In this document: piece after piece, positions 23,094 to 34,151 of the stretch
How the letters are laid out: the number at the start of each line of letters is the position of its first letter
Position numbering within the stretch: position 1 is the first letter of the stretch
The notes under the pieces: generated by a model
Seen by the model: the letters and a program-made list of their open reading frames with translations, nothing else
The model's database searches: none
Told to the model about the DNA's origin: nothing
Made by a program: the position numbers and the translations under genes
NCBI GenBank assembly: GCA_016271365.2
Contig: CM057456.1
Coordinates: 168,037,501 to 168,101,500, forward strand
DNA length: 64,000 nucleotides
Reading direction: 5' to 3'
Source: Neoceratodus forsteri
Taxonomy: Eukaryota; Chordata; Ceratodontiformes; Ceratodontidae

Positions 23094-24734
23094 CTTAAAT
23101 AATATACACCAGGAGATAAGGGGGCCTTTCAGTATCCAGTCAGGACAGTGAAATTAGGAATTTGGGGTATGCTGATGATTTATGCATCGTTCTAGCAGAC
23201 ACTTTCTCAGCAGCACCAATGGGGCAACTGTTAGAAGAAGTTTCATAAATTGCAGGTTCTAAAATATATCTACAGAAAAGCACATGTCTACCAATAGGAC
23301 AGAATCTTACACAAGAATCACACCTAAATAACATACCAAAAAATAATACAGGGACAAAGATCCTAGGGATTTTCTTTGGGTACCCAGAGGTAGCCCTATA
23401 TAACTGGGAATACATACTTAACATAGCCCTAGACAGAGTAGCTAAATGGAACAGATGGAGAATGGGCAAAAAAAGAAGGTATATATGTTACACACTTGTC
23501 TACTACCGATGTTTCTATATCTAAGATATGTCTTCTTGTCACCTAAATAAATATAAACTAGACATATCAGTTGTTTCTTCCAATGTATATAGGGGAGTCG
23601 GCTTAACCCAATTAAGAGAGGAATTCAATACTTAGAGATCAAAGCAGGAGGACTGAAATTAATTAACCCCATTGCATGCTATCATAGCATATTTTTATAT
23701 GCCAATATGAAACCTGCCGTACAAGGCAGAATTCATGTTTGGTGCCCTTGGGTAGCTGACCACATAAGCCCAGTAGTGCAAACGTGGGAGCAATATGGCA
23801 CAATTCCCATACAATCAAGGCTCATGGTCATACCAACATATTTAAAAGAATGTTAAGCAAACTAAAACTGTGAAAGGTGCATATAGACATGATTAAGACA
23901 CAAGACAGAACACAGTTCTATGCAGACATACAGAAAGCATATTTTATACAAAAGCCTGAATACATGACAAGAACAGAGAAAGAGATCAATAGCATATCTG
24001 CACTACTAACTGAGAAAATGATAGCTCCACAGATGTGGGATAATACTTGGTTGAGTGTGCATGGGAAGCTCCCAGTTAAAAATAACTTGAAGCATAAAGA
24101 CACAATAGAGTTTGCCCAAGACAGGGATGTATCGAAAAATTAGAGACAATGGACCATCTTTTCTTTGAATGCCCATTTTTTCACATGTTCTGGACCCCTG
24201 TTTTTCATAAGTGTGGGTGGTTTCCTAGATGGTTGGTGAACCCAGACCCCTTACACTATGGGATCTTCTCTGAAATAAGGAGGAATTATGAGGCAGAAAC
24301 TTTAAGAATAATAATCACATGCTTTAGATATTAGATATGGCAGGCAAGATGCAAATTAACTGTGCAACAAATTGAGTGGACACCCGAACAACTAGCACAA
24401 ACCAATCAGGATAATGTTCAGCCTATAAAAAGACAGGAATGTAAAAAGGATAGTAAGAATATTGACAAAAGGAGTGACTTCAATATACTATGAATATAGT
24501 GCTTAATGTATGAGAACAGATGGAGAAAATCTCATGGATCCATAAGTAATAGAGAAAAATTAAAAGAATGATATTGTAATGACTTTTAGAATGCTACAGT
24601 AATTGGAAAAACACAATGTAAAAGTAGTGCAAAAATATATGGATTTTGATTATGTATGATTTGTATTTTTTGTTTATGATTCTATAATAAAAACAGCCCT
24701 ACTCTCCAGTAGGGGAACTCTTGTCCATCATTCT

Positions 24735-27303
24735 ATGATGGCGGACATGGCAGCTAAAGGTGGTGGAGTGGGTGCCGCAGGGAGACCTCTTCTTCCCACT
24801 CCTTCAACTTGTGCCTCAGAGATGAATTATGATGTTTTGGATGCTGGATTTGTTGCTCAGCTCCTGGAGCTATGCATCAAAAGGTTGTGCTGGTGCAGGT
24901 GCCAGTCAATACATCTAGGATGTCAGCATCCATAGCAGTGGACAAGTGCTGTGATCTTCCTGATTTGGACTCAGCTCCTGCCAAATGTGATGAGTTTTTG
25001 CTAAAAAATGCCTTGAAGAGGAATAACATTTTCCTGCTAAAAATGTTAGTGGAGGATCCTGACAGGTCTGCAGCTTCCACAATGACTCAGTTTTCACCTC
25101 AACCTGTTGGAGTTATGTCTGAGTATCCCTTTCATCCTAGCCCTGTTCTCACTATGAACCACAGTACACCTGGACTATCTTCTTCCCCTATAGCCCTTCC
25201 ACATTCTCTTGAACTTAGGAAGGGTCAACCGGTGGAAGACTGACCAGGCACCTCCCCTCTACATGTTTCATTTCAAGCTGCAGGCTGGGTATGTGCTCCT
25301 GATGGCAGCAAATGGTAGTGCTGTGCGGAACATGGAATTCTGCTGGCAGAATTAGTATGGAATGATCATTCTACCAGTGGAATTTCTGCCAGAATTCCAC
25401 TTGTTCATCTGCGGAATTCTGCTTACTGTGATCCATGGAATAGAACAGTATTTCTTGCCACAGAAAATTATTCCGCAACAATTTCCTAGGAAAATATTGA
25501 GATCCGCAGAATAATATTCCTTGAAAGAGTGATTTTTTTTGCTGAAAATCATTCTGCAACTATTTTGTGCTATGTAATTCTGCCATTCTGTTTCCAGTGG
25601 AATTCGGTGGAATTTAGGCAGAATTTTGAATATTCACCAGAATTTTGTTCCACCAGAATTTGAAAATTCTGCACAGCACTAGCAGATGAGTATCTCTGGG
25701 ACCTGTCTCTGCTAAAGATATTATGGATCCGGTCTGCATAACACAACTAGACAGTTATACTGATTCTTCTTTGGATGATCATTCTGCATGTCTACCTGCC
25801 TGTAAAAAACACCCAACTAGTCACAAGAATTCTTTGGCCATTGGTACGGCAGCTCGGCAAGTTCCCTTACACGACACTGTCTGTTTGTTTTCCTGATGCT
25901 CCTGTTGCTCAGAATGTCCCCATTTCCACCATGTCAGTTTCATCTGGGTTGCCACCTGATTAGTTTGCAAACATTTCCTTCTTCAAAATCTACTTCTGCT
26001 CCATCGTTACCACTGCTGACATCGGTGGGATACTATGACAATAGGGAGCTTCGACCTGATACTGCTCTGGCTGACTCAAACTGTTCGGCACTTCCTGATC
26101 TCTCTACACTGGTGGCTGCTTCTGTTCCACTTGATGCAGTGATAGCTTCTTCTGATCTTCTGGACACATGTTCTGCTGCTACTGGCATCAGATCTGCACA
26201 ATTTAAAATGTCTGATTTATTTCATAGATTGGGTGAACCAGTGCAGCACTGCAACACTGTGGTTAAAATATTCTGGAACTTTGAATTTGGCTCCTGATAG
26301 GAAATTTGTCATTCATACTGTGTTGAAAGATGCCATTGGATTTCTGCCCAAGAACTATTTGCTTTTATTCATGTACAGGGAGAAGCTACTTAAGACATAG
26401 TTTTAGACAGCTCACTCCCTTGAAAAATATTGTCAAAAGTATTTTTAGTTAAGGATTCTCCATCCTGGCAATGTTTTTTTTTTTTTTTCTGATTCCTCTG
26501 ATGAAACCTACTGTTAAAACTAGTACACCATTATTTCACAACGAGGGGGTAAATATTGAGAATGTACAGTATTGGTTACGTCAGCATCGCAAAGTTCTTG
26601 AACATCATGTCACCTTCCCATTCTTGATGACAATTAGTCTGGACTGGGAGTTGGAAAGTTGAAGTTAAACTGCAACATATAGCTGCAGGAATTAATCATC
26701 TTCCTAAGAGGGAGATGGGCTTGTGTTTTTACCCGGGGAAATTTAAAACATGCCAAACATGTGGGGCTAGAACCCATCTTAGCTCTGTTTGTGACAGGCC
26801 CAGGTGTAATTTATGTTTGGACTATGTTAGTTTAGGTTGTCCAAGTCCCTTTCATTATATCCTATGTGATGAAATTGTCCACTCATATACTCAGTGCCTT
26901 TGGGTGGCCCATAATAGATGGGATGCTGCTTTTCATGTTCAGGAGAGACTTATTACCGATTCTCAACTTAAAGCGCAACACCTCATTACCCCAGTATACC
27001 ATCTGTTTCTACTCCTTTTCAACACTCTGAACCAGCCTCTCACCTTTCTCATGATTCCAGATCCCCTACCTGGGACAACCACACCTCTTGTATTTCTGAA
27101 CCCTCTATGTCCCACATGGCTGGAGTGCTAACTGACTGCCAGGAAACTGACCTTCCCCCTATGGATTTTGCCTCCCAACAATTACCTGACATGACCCTTC
27201 CCCCAGCCCATGAGATTCCTTACTCGGTGGTGAACCCCTCAAAGAGGGGCAAAGGGAAAAGAAAACCTGAGGAAGATGATACTACTTTGCAGATTCAGAC
27301 CTG
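24735..27303 (+). pseudogene. ORF1 of Tx1-type copy 2, decayed zinc knuckles
   Basis: The N-terminal frame starts at 24735 (MMADMAAKGG), shifts at about 24872 and runs on to the MITE at 25316. It resumes at 25896 and again at 26471 (PLMKPTVKTSTPLFHNEGVN, aligned with copy 1). At 26715-27131 the knuckle region reads CQTCGARTHLSSVC (intact), CNLCLDYVSLGC (His position lost) and YILCDEIVHSYTQC (first Cys replaced by Tyr). A Pro/Ser-rich C-terminus follows. Frameshifts and stops rule out a functional protein. Confidence 0.72.
25316..25681. mobile_element. hAT-like MITE, 366 bp, rich in GGAATTC-type repeats
   Basis: The ends are TAGTGCTGTGCGGAA and, inverted, TAGTGCTGTGCAGAA (14 of 15). Flanking 8-bp copies are GCAAATGG (25308-25315) and GCAGATGA (25682-25689), six of eight matching, as for hAT insertions. 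The interior is dominated by GGAATTCTGC/GCAGAATTCC-like words in both orientations, giving the whole element strong self-complementarity. No transposase. It interrupts ORF1 of Tx1-type copy 2. Confidence 0.78.
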
Positions 27304-27639
27304 AACCAGGTTCCATGAATTGTCTAAATGATGACAGTAGGGAGATATGGCATAGGATGATGATTCGGATGTCTCTTCTAGTGCATCCTCCCTGAAGGAG
27401 CATCCATTGGATTCTCAACTGGACACCTCCACAGTAAAGAAAGGGAAAGGCAGGACATGAGTAAAACATTAAAAAGTCTTGCCATCTCCTTTGCATTTTC
27501 ATCATGTGTAAGGGACCTAAGCTCACCTCCTCTAAAATTAATGTATATGTAGTATTAAGAATTATAAAAAATGCCTGACCACATTTAAAATTTTGATGGG
27601 TTTATTCCATGACGTATTTTTTTTTTTATGAGATAAAAG

Positions 27640-29990
27640 ACTTAAAACACAGCATTGGGTTTCCTGAGATAAACTTTATGGACCCTGGGTTGCTCTTATT
27701 GGTCTCAGGGAAGAGGTGTGTGATGGGGTGGCCATTTTAAAATGGATTTTTACTGTCATGTTCAGAGGATGATTGAACTATGCCCTGGGAGGGCACTTCT
27801 GGTTGATCTATCAGACCAGTTGCACAGCTTTTGTCTGATAAATATTTATGCCCCCACTGAGTATTTCCTTATGGATAACCTTGTTCCGCACTATACAACC
27901 TTATCTTCACACCTCTATATATGTAATTTTTTGGGGCGACTTTAATTATGGTCTTTCACCTGTTGATAGAGGGGGTACCACTACAAAAGATTTTAGTGAC
28001 ATGTAGTATTTATAGCAAGTGGTTAGACATGCAAATTGACAAGATGGATATACCACTTTACTTCAGAAAGGTGTTGGAACTTATGTCCAGGGGGTTTTGG
28101 CAACTTGGATTGATTACTTATTTCTTTCAATGGCAGCAACTGTTGTGGCTGCTACAATAATTCCTTTTGAGACTTCTGACCAATTAAGCAATCTCTTGTC
28201 ACTACACCCTCAGTCTTACCATGTCATATCACTCTACAGCTAGATGGAAATTGAATAGTTCCCTCTTAGCTGATCCTGATATTGTTCTGTGATGACATGA
28301 CTTCTATTATTGATGCCTATGGATCTATGGATCAATAGCGGCTAGCTACAAACCAAGATTTCAAAGAGTTTTTCATAAAACAAGTTCTTTACAGGGTAAA
28401 GTTAGATACTTCCATTACTTAAACCTCAGGAACCAATTACATTCCTTAACAACTCTGGCTTCTGAGCATAAATAAATTATTGGTGACCAGATTAAATGTA
28501 TTAAAGAGGAAATGGTTACATGCCAATATAACAGAGCTGTCACATTAAAACATGAGGCTCAGTTTGGTACACAGGGGGAAAATGCCATCATTGGATATTT
28601 TCAAGGCTTGTGCTGACAGGCTACATCACACTCATATTGATGCTCCTATAGAACCTATTAGTGGCCAACTACAGATTGATTCAGCCAGTATTTTGGATAT
28701 TGCACAACAGTACTTAGGTCGGATGTTTTGTTTTCCATCCACAGTCTCTGGGGATGAGTCTTTTTTGCACCATATTGATTGATAAAAAAAATAATTTTTA
28801 TACAGGCGGATTTGTTGGAGAAAAAAAAAAATTTACAACAAATTCCCGTGGTTTCTATCTGAAAGTTTCCAATGATGAATCAATACAAAAATCATACATA
28901 ATAAATAATGATTACATACATGGAACATAAAAACAAAAATTAAGTAAAATAAACAAATTATCTAAAACAATGACATTGGGCTTTCAAATAATTATGCAAT
29001 TTAGACATTCCTAGGGTACCACCAGAGACCCTTCATGACATAGTGACTGACATTACTGATGAGGAAATACTTCAGGCAATCAGTAAATTGCATACCGACT
29101 CTATACCGGGACAAAACGGATTGACTGCTGAATTGCATAAGACCTTTTCAACCTTATTGAGCTTAGCTCTTGTTGTATTATTTAATGAGATATTACACAT
29201 GGGAGTCATCCCTTCAGAAATGGCTCAAGCAATTATGATCCTTTTATATAAAAAAGGTGACAGGGCAGATGTCAGAAATTGGAGACTGATCAGCATTTTA
29301 AATGTTGATTATAAATTGTTTGCTAATATTCTGGTTGCTAGACACTCAAAATTTCAAATTTGGTTGTTTCATGTGACCTACCTAATAGATTTATTTTTCA
29401 TAAAGTAATCTTCTTTTTTGCAAGATCTGGTCACACAAGGAAGGATGAATACCTGCCCAGGTTACATCTTTTCTTTAGATCAAGAAAAGGCTTTTGACCG
29501 GATGAGTCATGAGGACTTGTTTACTGTTCTGCAACATTCTGGGATCCCCATACAATTTATATACTGGATTAAGCTGCTTTATAGCAATGCTTTTATTGTG
29601 CTGAATATAAATGGGGTTCTGGGACAGACTTTTCATGGAAAGTGTGGAGTACAACAAGGATGCTCCCTTAGTCCCCTATTATGCATTTTTACCATTGATC
29701 CCTTTATCACAGCTGTTCAGGGAAATCCTGGCATCCCTGTTATTCAAATTTCTGATACTATTCCTGGTCCTAAGATTTGTGCATATACAGATGATTTATG
29801 CTTGTGCATTCAACAGGAGTTGGCTGGTCCAGAACTGTAGCAGATCATTCCCAGTTTGGGAACATTTCTGGGGCCCAGCTTTATTTTTATTGCTGCAGTG
29901 GGCATAGCCCTGCAGACATCTTTTGATCACTGTAGAGAAAAGGGATCTTACCAGATACCAAACTGACTTTTTAAATAATGTAGGTAAATG
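27640..29990 (+). pseudogene. ORF2 of Tx1-type copy 2: endonuclease and RT, truncated
   Basis: The endonuclease has INIYAP (27841) and, in a shifted frame, GDFNYGLSP (27936). The linker runs 28200-28780. RT fingers at 29043-29408 read SIPGQNGLTAELHK and LLYKKGDRADVRNWRLISIL. The palm at 29418-29840 reads LDQEKAFDRMSHEDL, VQQGCSLSPLLCIF and AYTDDLCLC. The usual Y/FADD box is YTDD, keeping both aspartates. Coding similarity ends soon after, so the thumb and C-terminus are missing. Confidence 0.8.
28783..29010. repeat. AT-rich insertion in the EN-RT linker of Tx1-type copy 2
   Basis: About 230 bp of A/T-rich sequence (runs of A, ATAATAAATAATG) separates linker and RT blocks that should be closer by comparison with copy 1. 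It may be a short retroelement tail. The boundaries are approximate. Confidence 0.35.
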
Positions 29991-30240
29991 GCAATCACTG
30001 CATGTCCACCACACTATTTTGTCCATCAGTACCGGTGGAACATGGCACTGTCCGCCATGTTCAAGATGGCCACCGGAGTTTTTTGCACATGTGTGATGAC
30101 TTGCGCATGCACACTGAAAGCAGCAGGCAACATGCAAGTAAGTGAGGATGAGACTGAGCAGGGGCTGGAAGAAGTGGCACAAAGAAGTTACTCAGACTCC
30201 TATGGGGCAGCCTAAAGACTGCTGAACCAGTAAATTAACT
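29991..30240. other. No gene recognised
   Basis: Transition DNA between the Tx1-type LINE and the next LINE fragment. A loose inverted arrangement, GGTGG-CATGGC with GCCATG-CCACC, lies at 30031-30077. Confidence 0.4.
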
Positions 30241-31080
30241 ATAGTACATACAAACTAGAGCAGCTCTTTACAGGAAACAAAGTTGGTATGTTAAGTAAAG
30301 GACCTCAAACACTTGCAAGTTATAAGCCACTCTCAGCGGGGGGGGGGTGGCGGGATTCCAGTGTCTGGTGCTGCAAGTGCAAAGGCCTTTCTACCAAATT
30401 CAGGCTACATCCTGGGAACTGAGAAGGTAAGTGCTGATACTTAATGGAGTGAGCAAGCATTGGTTGACTGTGTGAGGTGGGACAGGAATCTGGGTGACAG
30501 GAGATAATCCGGGACTTTTCCTTAAGCACAGTTATACTACAATGAAAGCCAGAGGCAGTCATGCCCTATTGAGAGACTTGGCCACTTAAGTTGGTCATTT
30601 AGCAGACAATGATGAGTAGACCATCCACAGGAGAGGACGAACCTGCTTAACTTGTACTAATGACCTGTAGAGACAGTTTAGCTTGGGCTCACTGGTTGTT
30701 AAGATGTCATTGATTTGCTTATTGTATGTAAGTGATATATCAAAGACAGATTCCAAGATATCTGAATACATTGACTTGCTCAACAGTGTTGTCATCTGAT
30801 GTTATGACTGCTCATGAATCAGCTGAATGAGTTAGCCAGTTCTGGGATCCAGTCACCATAGACTTAGTTTTAGTTGCATTAAGGATTAGATGGTTGTTGA
30901 TGACCCAGAAGGAAATTTTGTTGAAATCAGATTGGAGTATTGAGTTACCCTTGGAAATTGTTATTTAACTGTAGCAGAGTATGATGTCATCTGCACAAAT
31001 ATGTAGATGAATCCTCCCACTGCGCTTAGTGATGTCATTGACAATAATGGAGAACAGCACAGTTCCAAGGATTGAGCCTT
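30240..31080 (-). mobile_element. LINE fragment with RT palm and thumb, Jockey group
   Basis: On the minus strand, 31075-30960 reads GSILGTVLFSIIVNDI and, next, CADDIILCYS, an RT catalytic box with Tyr changed to Cys. NNHLILNATKTKSMV and VNVFRYLGI follow to about 30720. Then comes a decayed tail through 30595 and perhaps to 30320. It is truncated on the 5' side near 31080. The motifs resemble L2/CR1-group RTs but differ from the other families here, so this is a separate family. Confidence 0.72.
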
Positions 31081-32397
31081 CACACGCTTGCTCACTCTAT
31101 AATAAAACCAGCTGAGCAGCTGATTTCACTATAGGCTGAGCAAGCATGCAAGTGCATTCATTCACAGGAAAGCATCCAGCTGTGGAGAAGGGCGTGTTGT
31201 GCCTGTCACCTTCTCTCACTCAGAAATGGTGCTGGGGGGGTGCTGCTAAGGTGTGGATGTGGGGTGGACATAAGTATTTTTAAAGCACAAATGAGCCCTA
31301 TGTTTACACTAGAAAGAGTGGCTGGCTATGGAGGTGGGCAGGTTGTGCTGGTCACTCATCATAGGATTTTTTTTCAAATGTAATTAAATTAATTGAATTG
31401 TGGGTGCTGGGGGGGAGGAGGGAAGATTGGGCTTCTGGCAGAGGGTGGGGGGATGAGGGTGATATTTTACAGGATTTGGGTTGGGGAGGAGGTTGAGAGA
31501 CTGTTTTTTTCCTTTTCTTTCACCCTTTTTTTTTAGTTTTTCACCCAAACACCTGAATAATGAATACCTTGTCCCAAATACATGGCTACTGAATGCAGAA
31601 TATTCAGGGAAAGGTATTTACACACTCCTAGTTCCTGTTAACATTTGTGGTGTGTCAAAATAGTAAACAACAGAAAGAAAGAGAGTAAGTACAGTTCAAC
31701 ATGTCTCTTTTTTATTTTTTATTCCAGCTGCCTCTTGCTTAAATGAAAAAATATGACAACAGAAAGCCTTTGTCATACTGTGTTAAAAACTGACAGCACA
31801 AATGTCTGATCTGTAACTTACTCTAGAGGGGAGGAATATTAGAAATAATGAACACAAATTAAATTAGTGTATTGCTAGCTAAAGCTGTTATTAAGCAGCA
31901 AAGAATAATCTTTTGTAAGAAGTATAAACAGTGGTACAATACTGTTCGGTTCCACTGATACCTTATTTGGCTTAATTTGTCAAGTTCCTGCATTCAAGGC
32001 AGTATGAGTCATAAAAAAAACCCTCAAAACTCCTTGCTTTCAGTAATTCTAATGACCAGGGCACTCATGGTTCAACAGTTAAGTGATCAGAAATGTCTTT
32101 TTACTGCTCCTAGGTGTCAGTGCTAGAGCACGTTTTAACTGCTTTGCAGCACTAGCAGATTAGCAATGTATTGCTAATAAGAGGAGAGGAGAGGTAGCAG
32201 GGCAGACAGGAACAGAAATTGTTGTATATTACAGTACCTTCTACTTCCATAGTGGAGTTTCATTACCTTTTTTATATGCATGAGATAGCTGCTCTTCTGT
32301 TGTCTGTCTGTGCTTCCTATCACCCTCCCATTGTTCTATCCTGATCTACTTACTGTGTTCAGGAGACCTTTGAGCTCAAGATTCCTTTTTCAAAATG
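31081..32397. other. No gene recognised
   Basis: A hairpin-like segment at 31085-31143 has arms GCTTGCTCA and TGAGCAAGC. A perfect short palindrome, ATTAGCAAT-GT-ATTGCTAAT, lies at 32159-32178. There are poly-purine and poly-T runs at 31400-31530. No coding evidence. Confidence 0.45.
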
Positions 32398-33044
32398 TAG
32401 AAATATAAAAACATAGAATCTGTTGGCAGATAAGGACTATAAAGCCCACCTAGTCTGCCCATTTCCCAACTCACTGCTGCAGCCCCAGATCCTATTTGAT
32501 CTGCGGCTCTTCTGTTCTGCACATCTCCAGGGTACCCTTATGTCTATCCCATGCACTCTTGAACCCTTGTATTGTTTTCGTACCAACCACTTCTGCTGGA
32601 AGGCTGTTCCGCAGCTCCACCACCCTTTCATTGAAAAAGTACTTCCTAACATTATCTCTGAGCCTTCCACCCTTCAGCCTCATATCATGCACCCTAGCTC
32701 TTTTTTGCAGAGTTTTCTCTGAAATATGCTTTCCACCTGTACCCTGTTTATTCCCCTAAGGTACTTGAATGTTTCTATCATATCTACCCTTCTCCTTCTT
32801 TCCTCCAGTGAATAGATATTAAGGTCCTTATGTCTTTCCTCATAGGGCTTCTGGTGCAGTCCATGTACCATCTTCATTGCCCTTCTTTGGACTCCCTCTA
32901 TTTTGTCAATATCCTTCTAGAGATGTGGTCTCCTGAACTGGAAACAGTATTCCAGCTGAGGGCTCACCAGTGATCTGTACAGTGGCAAACCCACCTCTTT
33001 CCTCCTGCTAGTTATGCCCTCCTTATGCACCCCAACATTCTGTT
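32398..33044 (-). mobile_element. CR1-H: 3' fragment of a CR1 LINE
   Basis: The tail is aaatataaaaacatag at the left. The minus strand then encodes the CR1 C-terminus: KYFFNERVVELRNSLPAEVV (32692-32492) and, upstream, MKMVHGLHQKPYEERHKDL and RVDMIETFKYLRGINRVQ (32877-32680). It is 5'-truncated near 33044. One frameshift separates the two blocks. Confidence 0.82.
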
Positions 33045-33400
33045 CAAACATTATTATTATACTTTATTCATGAATCTATGGTTGTGGCACTTTTTTCTGT
33101 TTTCTGTGCCTCCTCTGTAGCTGGAAAAATACACACAATACACAGCTGGGATAAGTGTCAATGACTGAAGCTCAATTCTGTCATCAGCTAATGTAGATCT
33201 AGCATACTGTGTACTGTACTGATAGAACAGACAAATGGTGGTGAGAGAATGAAACAAACAGTGATGATGCTGCTGCTGATGTCTCTGGTTTACATGGGCA
33301 TGCAGACAGGAGCAATGTAAACTGAAATCTGAGCTCTGGATTCCTCTGCTGCCTATCTGATCATCTAGGAACACTTATCACTTACAACTAATGTTGGTCA
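33045..33400 (-). repeat. Possible retroelement tail (ATT)n and adjacent frame
   Basis: ATTATTATTATACTTTATTC at 33050 reads on the minus strand as a 3' end with an AATAAAG-like signal and an AAT-repeat tail. A 105-codon minus frame (33374-33057) overlaps it but shows no known domain. Confidence 0.3.
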
Positions 33401-33553
33401 GCTAGAACTGTGATTGCAGTATGTCAGAATCATCCCTATCACCACAAAACAAGTAATTACACTATAATGTACTATAATGTAAGGTAGAACATTGTTATAT
33501 TAAGAAATCTACCTTTTTATAGCAATGTTTAACCATCGATGTGATGTCATGAT

Positions 33554-33597
33554 GTTGTTAACTCATCAATGGTACATCACATTGATGGGTTAACAAC
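33554..33597. repeat. Hairpin, 18-bp arms, 8-nt loop
   Basis: GTTGTTAACTCATCAATG pairs with CATTGATGGGTTAACAAC (one mismatch) around GTACATCA. It is compact enough to be a decayed MITE core or a site of palindromic duplication. Confidence 0.65.
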
Positions 33598-33769
33598 TTG
33601 GAATGTTCTGTGCATGCATGCACCTTTTTTCTTACAAACCGAAGGCCTTTCAGAAAGGGGCGCAGCAGTGATAGCATGACCTGGATTGGCAGCGGCAGTA
33701 ACTGAAACTTCAAGAATAAGGAGCCTTCTTCATTTTCTTTGGACCATACACTATAAAATGTAATCTACA

Positions 33770-33906
33770 GTCCCTCTATCGGTAACCAGTTTGTGCAACA
33801 TCTCAAGGTTGCCATGGCAATGTAAACCTCTCAAACTTCACTCTCACGGTCTACATGGTCGCCCTGGCAACCTCTCGATAGTTAACAAACTGGTTATCGA
33901 TGGAGG
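33770..33906. mobile_element. MITE-like inverted repeat element, about 137 bp
   Basis: CCTCTATCGGTAACCAGTTTG at the left is the inverse of the right end, AACAAACTGGTTATCGATGG, with two mismatches. Similarity continues inward through GGTTGCCATGGCAA and its counterpart TCGCCCTGGCAACC. The direct repeat GGACCATACACTAT (33741-33754) and GGACCATACATTAT (33905-33918) flanks the region. No coding capacity. Confidence 0.6.
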
Positions 33907-33960
33907 ACCATACATTATCCTCTATGCTTTGCATCAAAACAGATGAAAAACAAAACACAT

Positions 33961-34046
33961 GGTGATATATTTTATTGGACTTTTAATTTTAACTCTTGAA
34001 TATTAGTCTCAGAAAGAATTTTGTTAATCCAATAAAATATATCACC
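33961..34046. repeat. Perfect 19-bp inverted repeat
   Basis: GGTGATATATTTTATTGGA (33961-33979) and its exact complement TCCAATAAAATATATCACC (34028-34046) enclose 48 bp. The perfect arms stand out against decayed surroundings. It may be a small DNA transposon remnant. Confidence 0.7.
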
Positions 34047-34151
34047 TGCAACATACTTGTATTTTTTCTTCAACATCATAGACTGGACTAACATATTTCT
34101 CCATGAGACTAGATAAAACCATCTTCCTCTGCTTCTTTTACCATCATGAAG

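Larger units (their letters stand above)
21899..23100. mobile_element. 1.2-kb insertion in the RT of Tx1-type copy 1, class unknown
   Basis: It lies between RT blocks that are contiguous in copy 2. Flanks are direct repeats TATACA (21893-21898 and 23103-23108), extendable to eight bases with one mismatch. The interior has no coding sequence I recognise, but several palindromes (21937-21995, 22218-22254, 22953-23093). Overall ends are not clear inverted repeats, so the class is open: a DNA transposon with degraded ends, or a composite that includes a MITE. Confidence 0.6.
19898..24480 (+). pseudogene. ORF2 of Tx1-type copy 1: endonuclease and reverse transcriptase, decayed
   Basis: The endonuclease starts near 19905 (LLLASLNANSLKSEKK). 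The Glu motif reads LFQDMQQL where L1-group enzymes usually have LQETH, so the catalytic Glu appears changed to Asp. VNVYAPPGKG follows and the GDFN box is broken near 20325. The EN end reads ATSDHMLLEI (20557). RT blocks: PRPDRLPYTLFKEL (21277), LDQSKAFDKVSH (21652), RQGCLLSPILY (21830), then the insertion, then GYADDLCIVLA (23165-23195). The C-terminus has DHLFFECPFFHMFW (24152), a typical post-RT Cys/His region. Many stops and frameshifts. Confidence 0.82.
17566..24693 (+). mobile_element. Tx1/L1-group LINE copy 1, near full length, with a 1.2-kb insertion
   Basis: The element starts at CCAGTAGGGG after CCCTACTCT, has ORF1 with three CCHC zinc knuckles, then ORF2 with an APE endonuclease, RT and C-terminal region. 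It ends near TTCTATAATAAAAA at 24693. A 1.2-kb insertion (21899-23100) splits the RT. Immediately downstream the same CCCTACTCT-CCAGTAGGGG junction opens copy 2. The ORF1 zinc knuckles and the RT motifs place it in the L1/Tx1 group. Net length without the insertion is about 5.9 kb. Confidence 0.82.
24706..29990 (+). mobile_element. Tx1/L1-group LINE copy 2, directly downstream of copy 1
   Basis: It opens with CCAGTAGGGG right after CCCTACTCT (24697-24705), the same junction as copy 1. Gene order is ORF1 (decayed zinc knuckles) then ORF2 (endonuclease GDFN near 27938, RT 29043-29840). It lacks the C-terminal region and 3' UTR seen in copy 1 and fades out near 29990. It carries a hAT-like MITE (25316-25681) and a 0.2-kb AT-rich insertion (28783-29010). 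Sequence is related to copy 1 but divergent, so they are different subfamilies or old copies. Confidence 0.78.
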
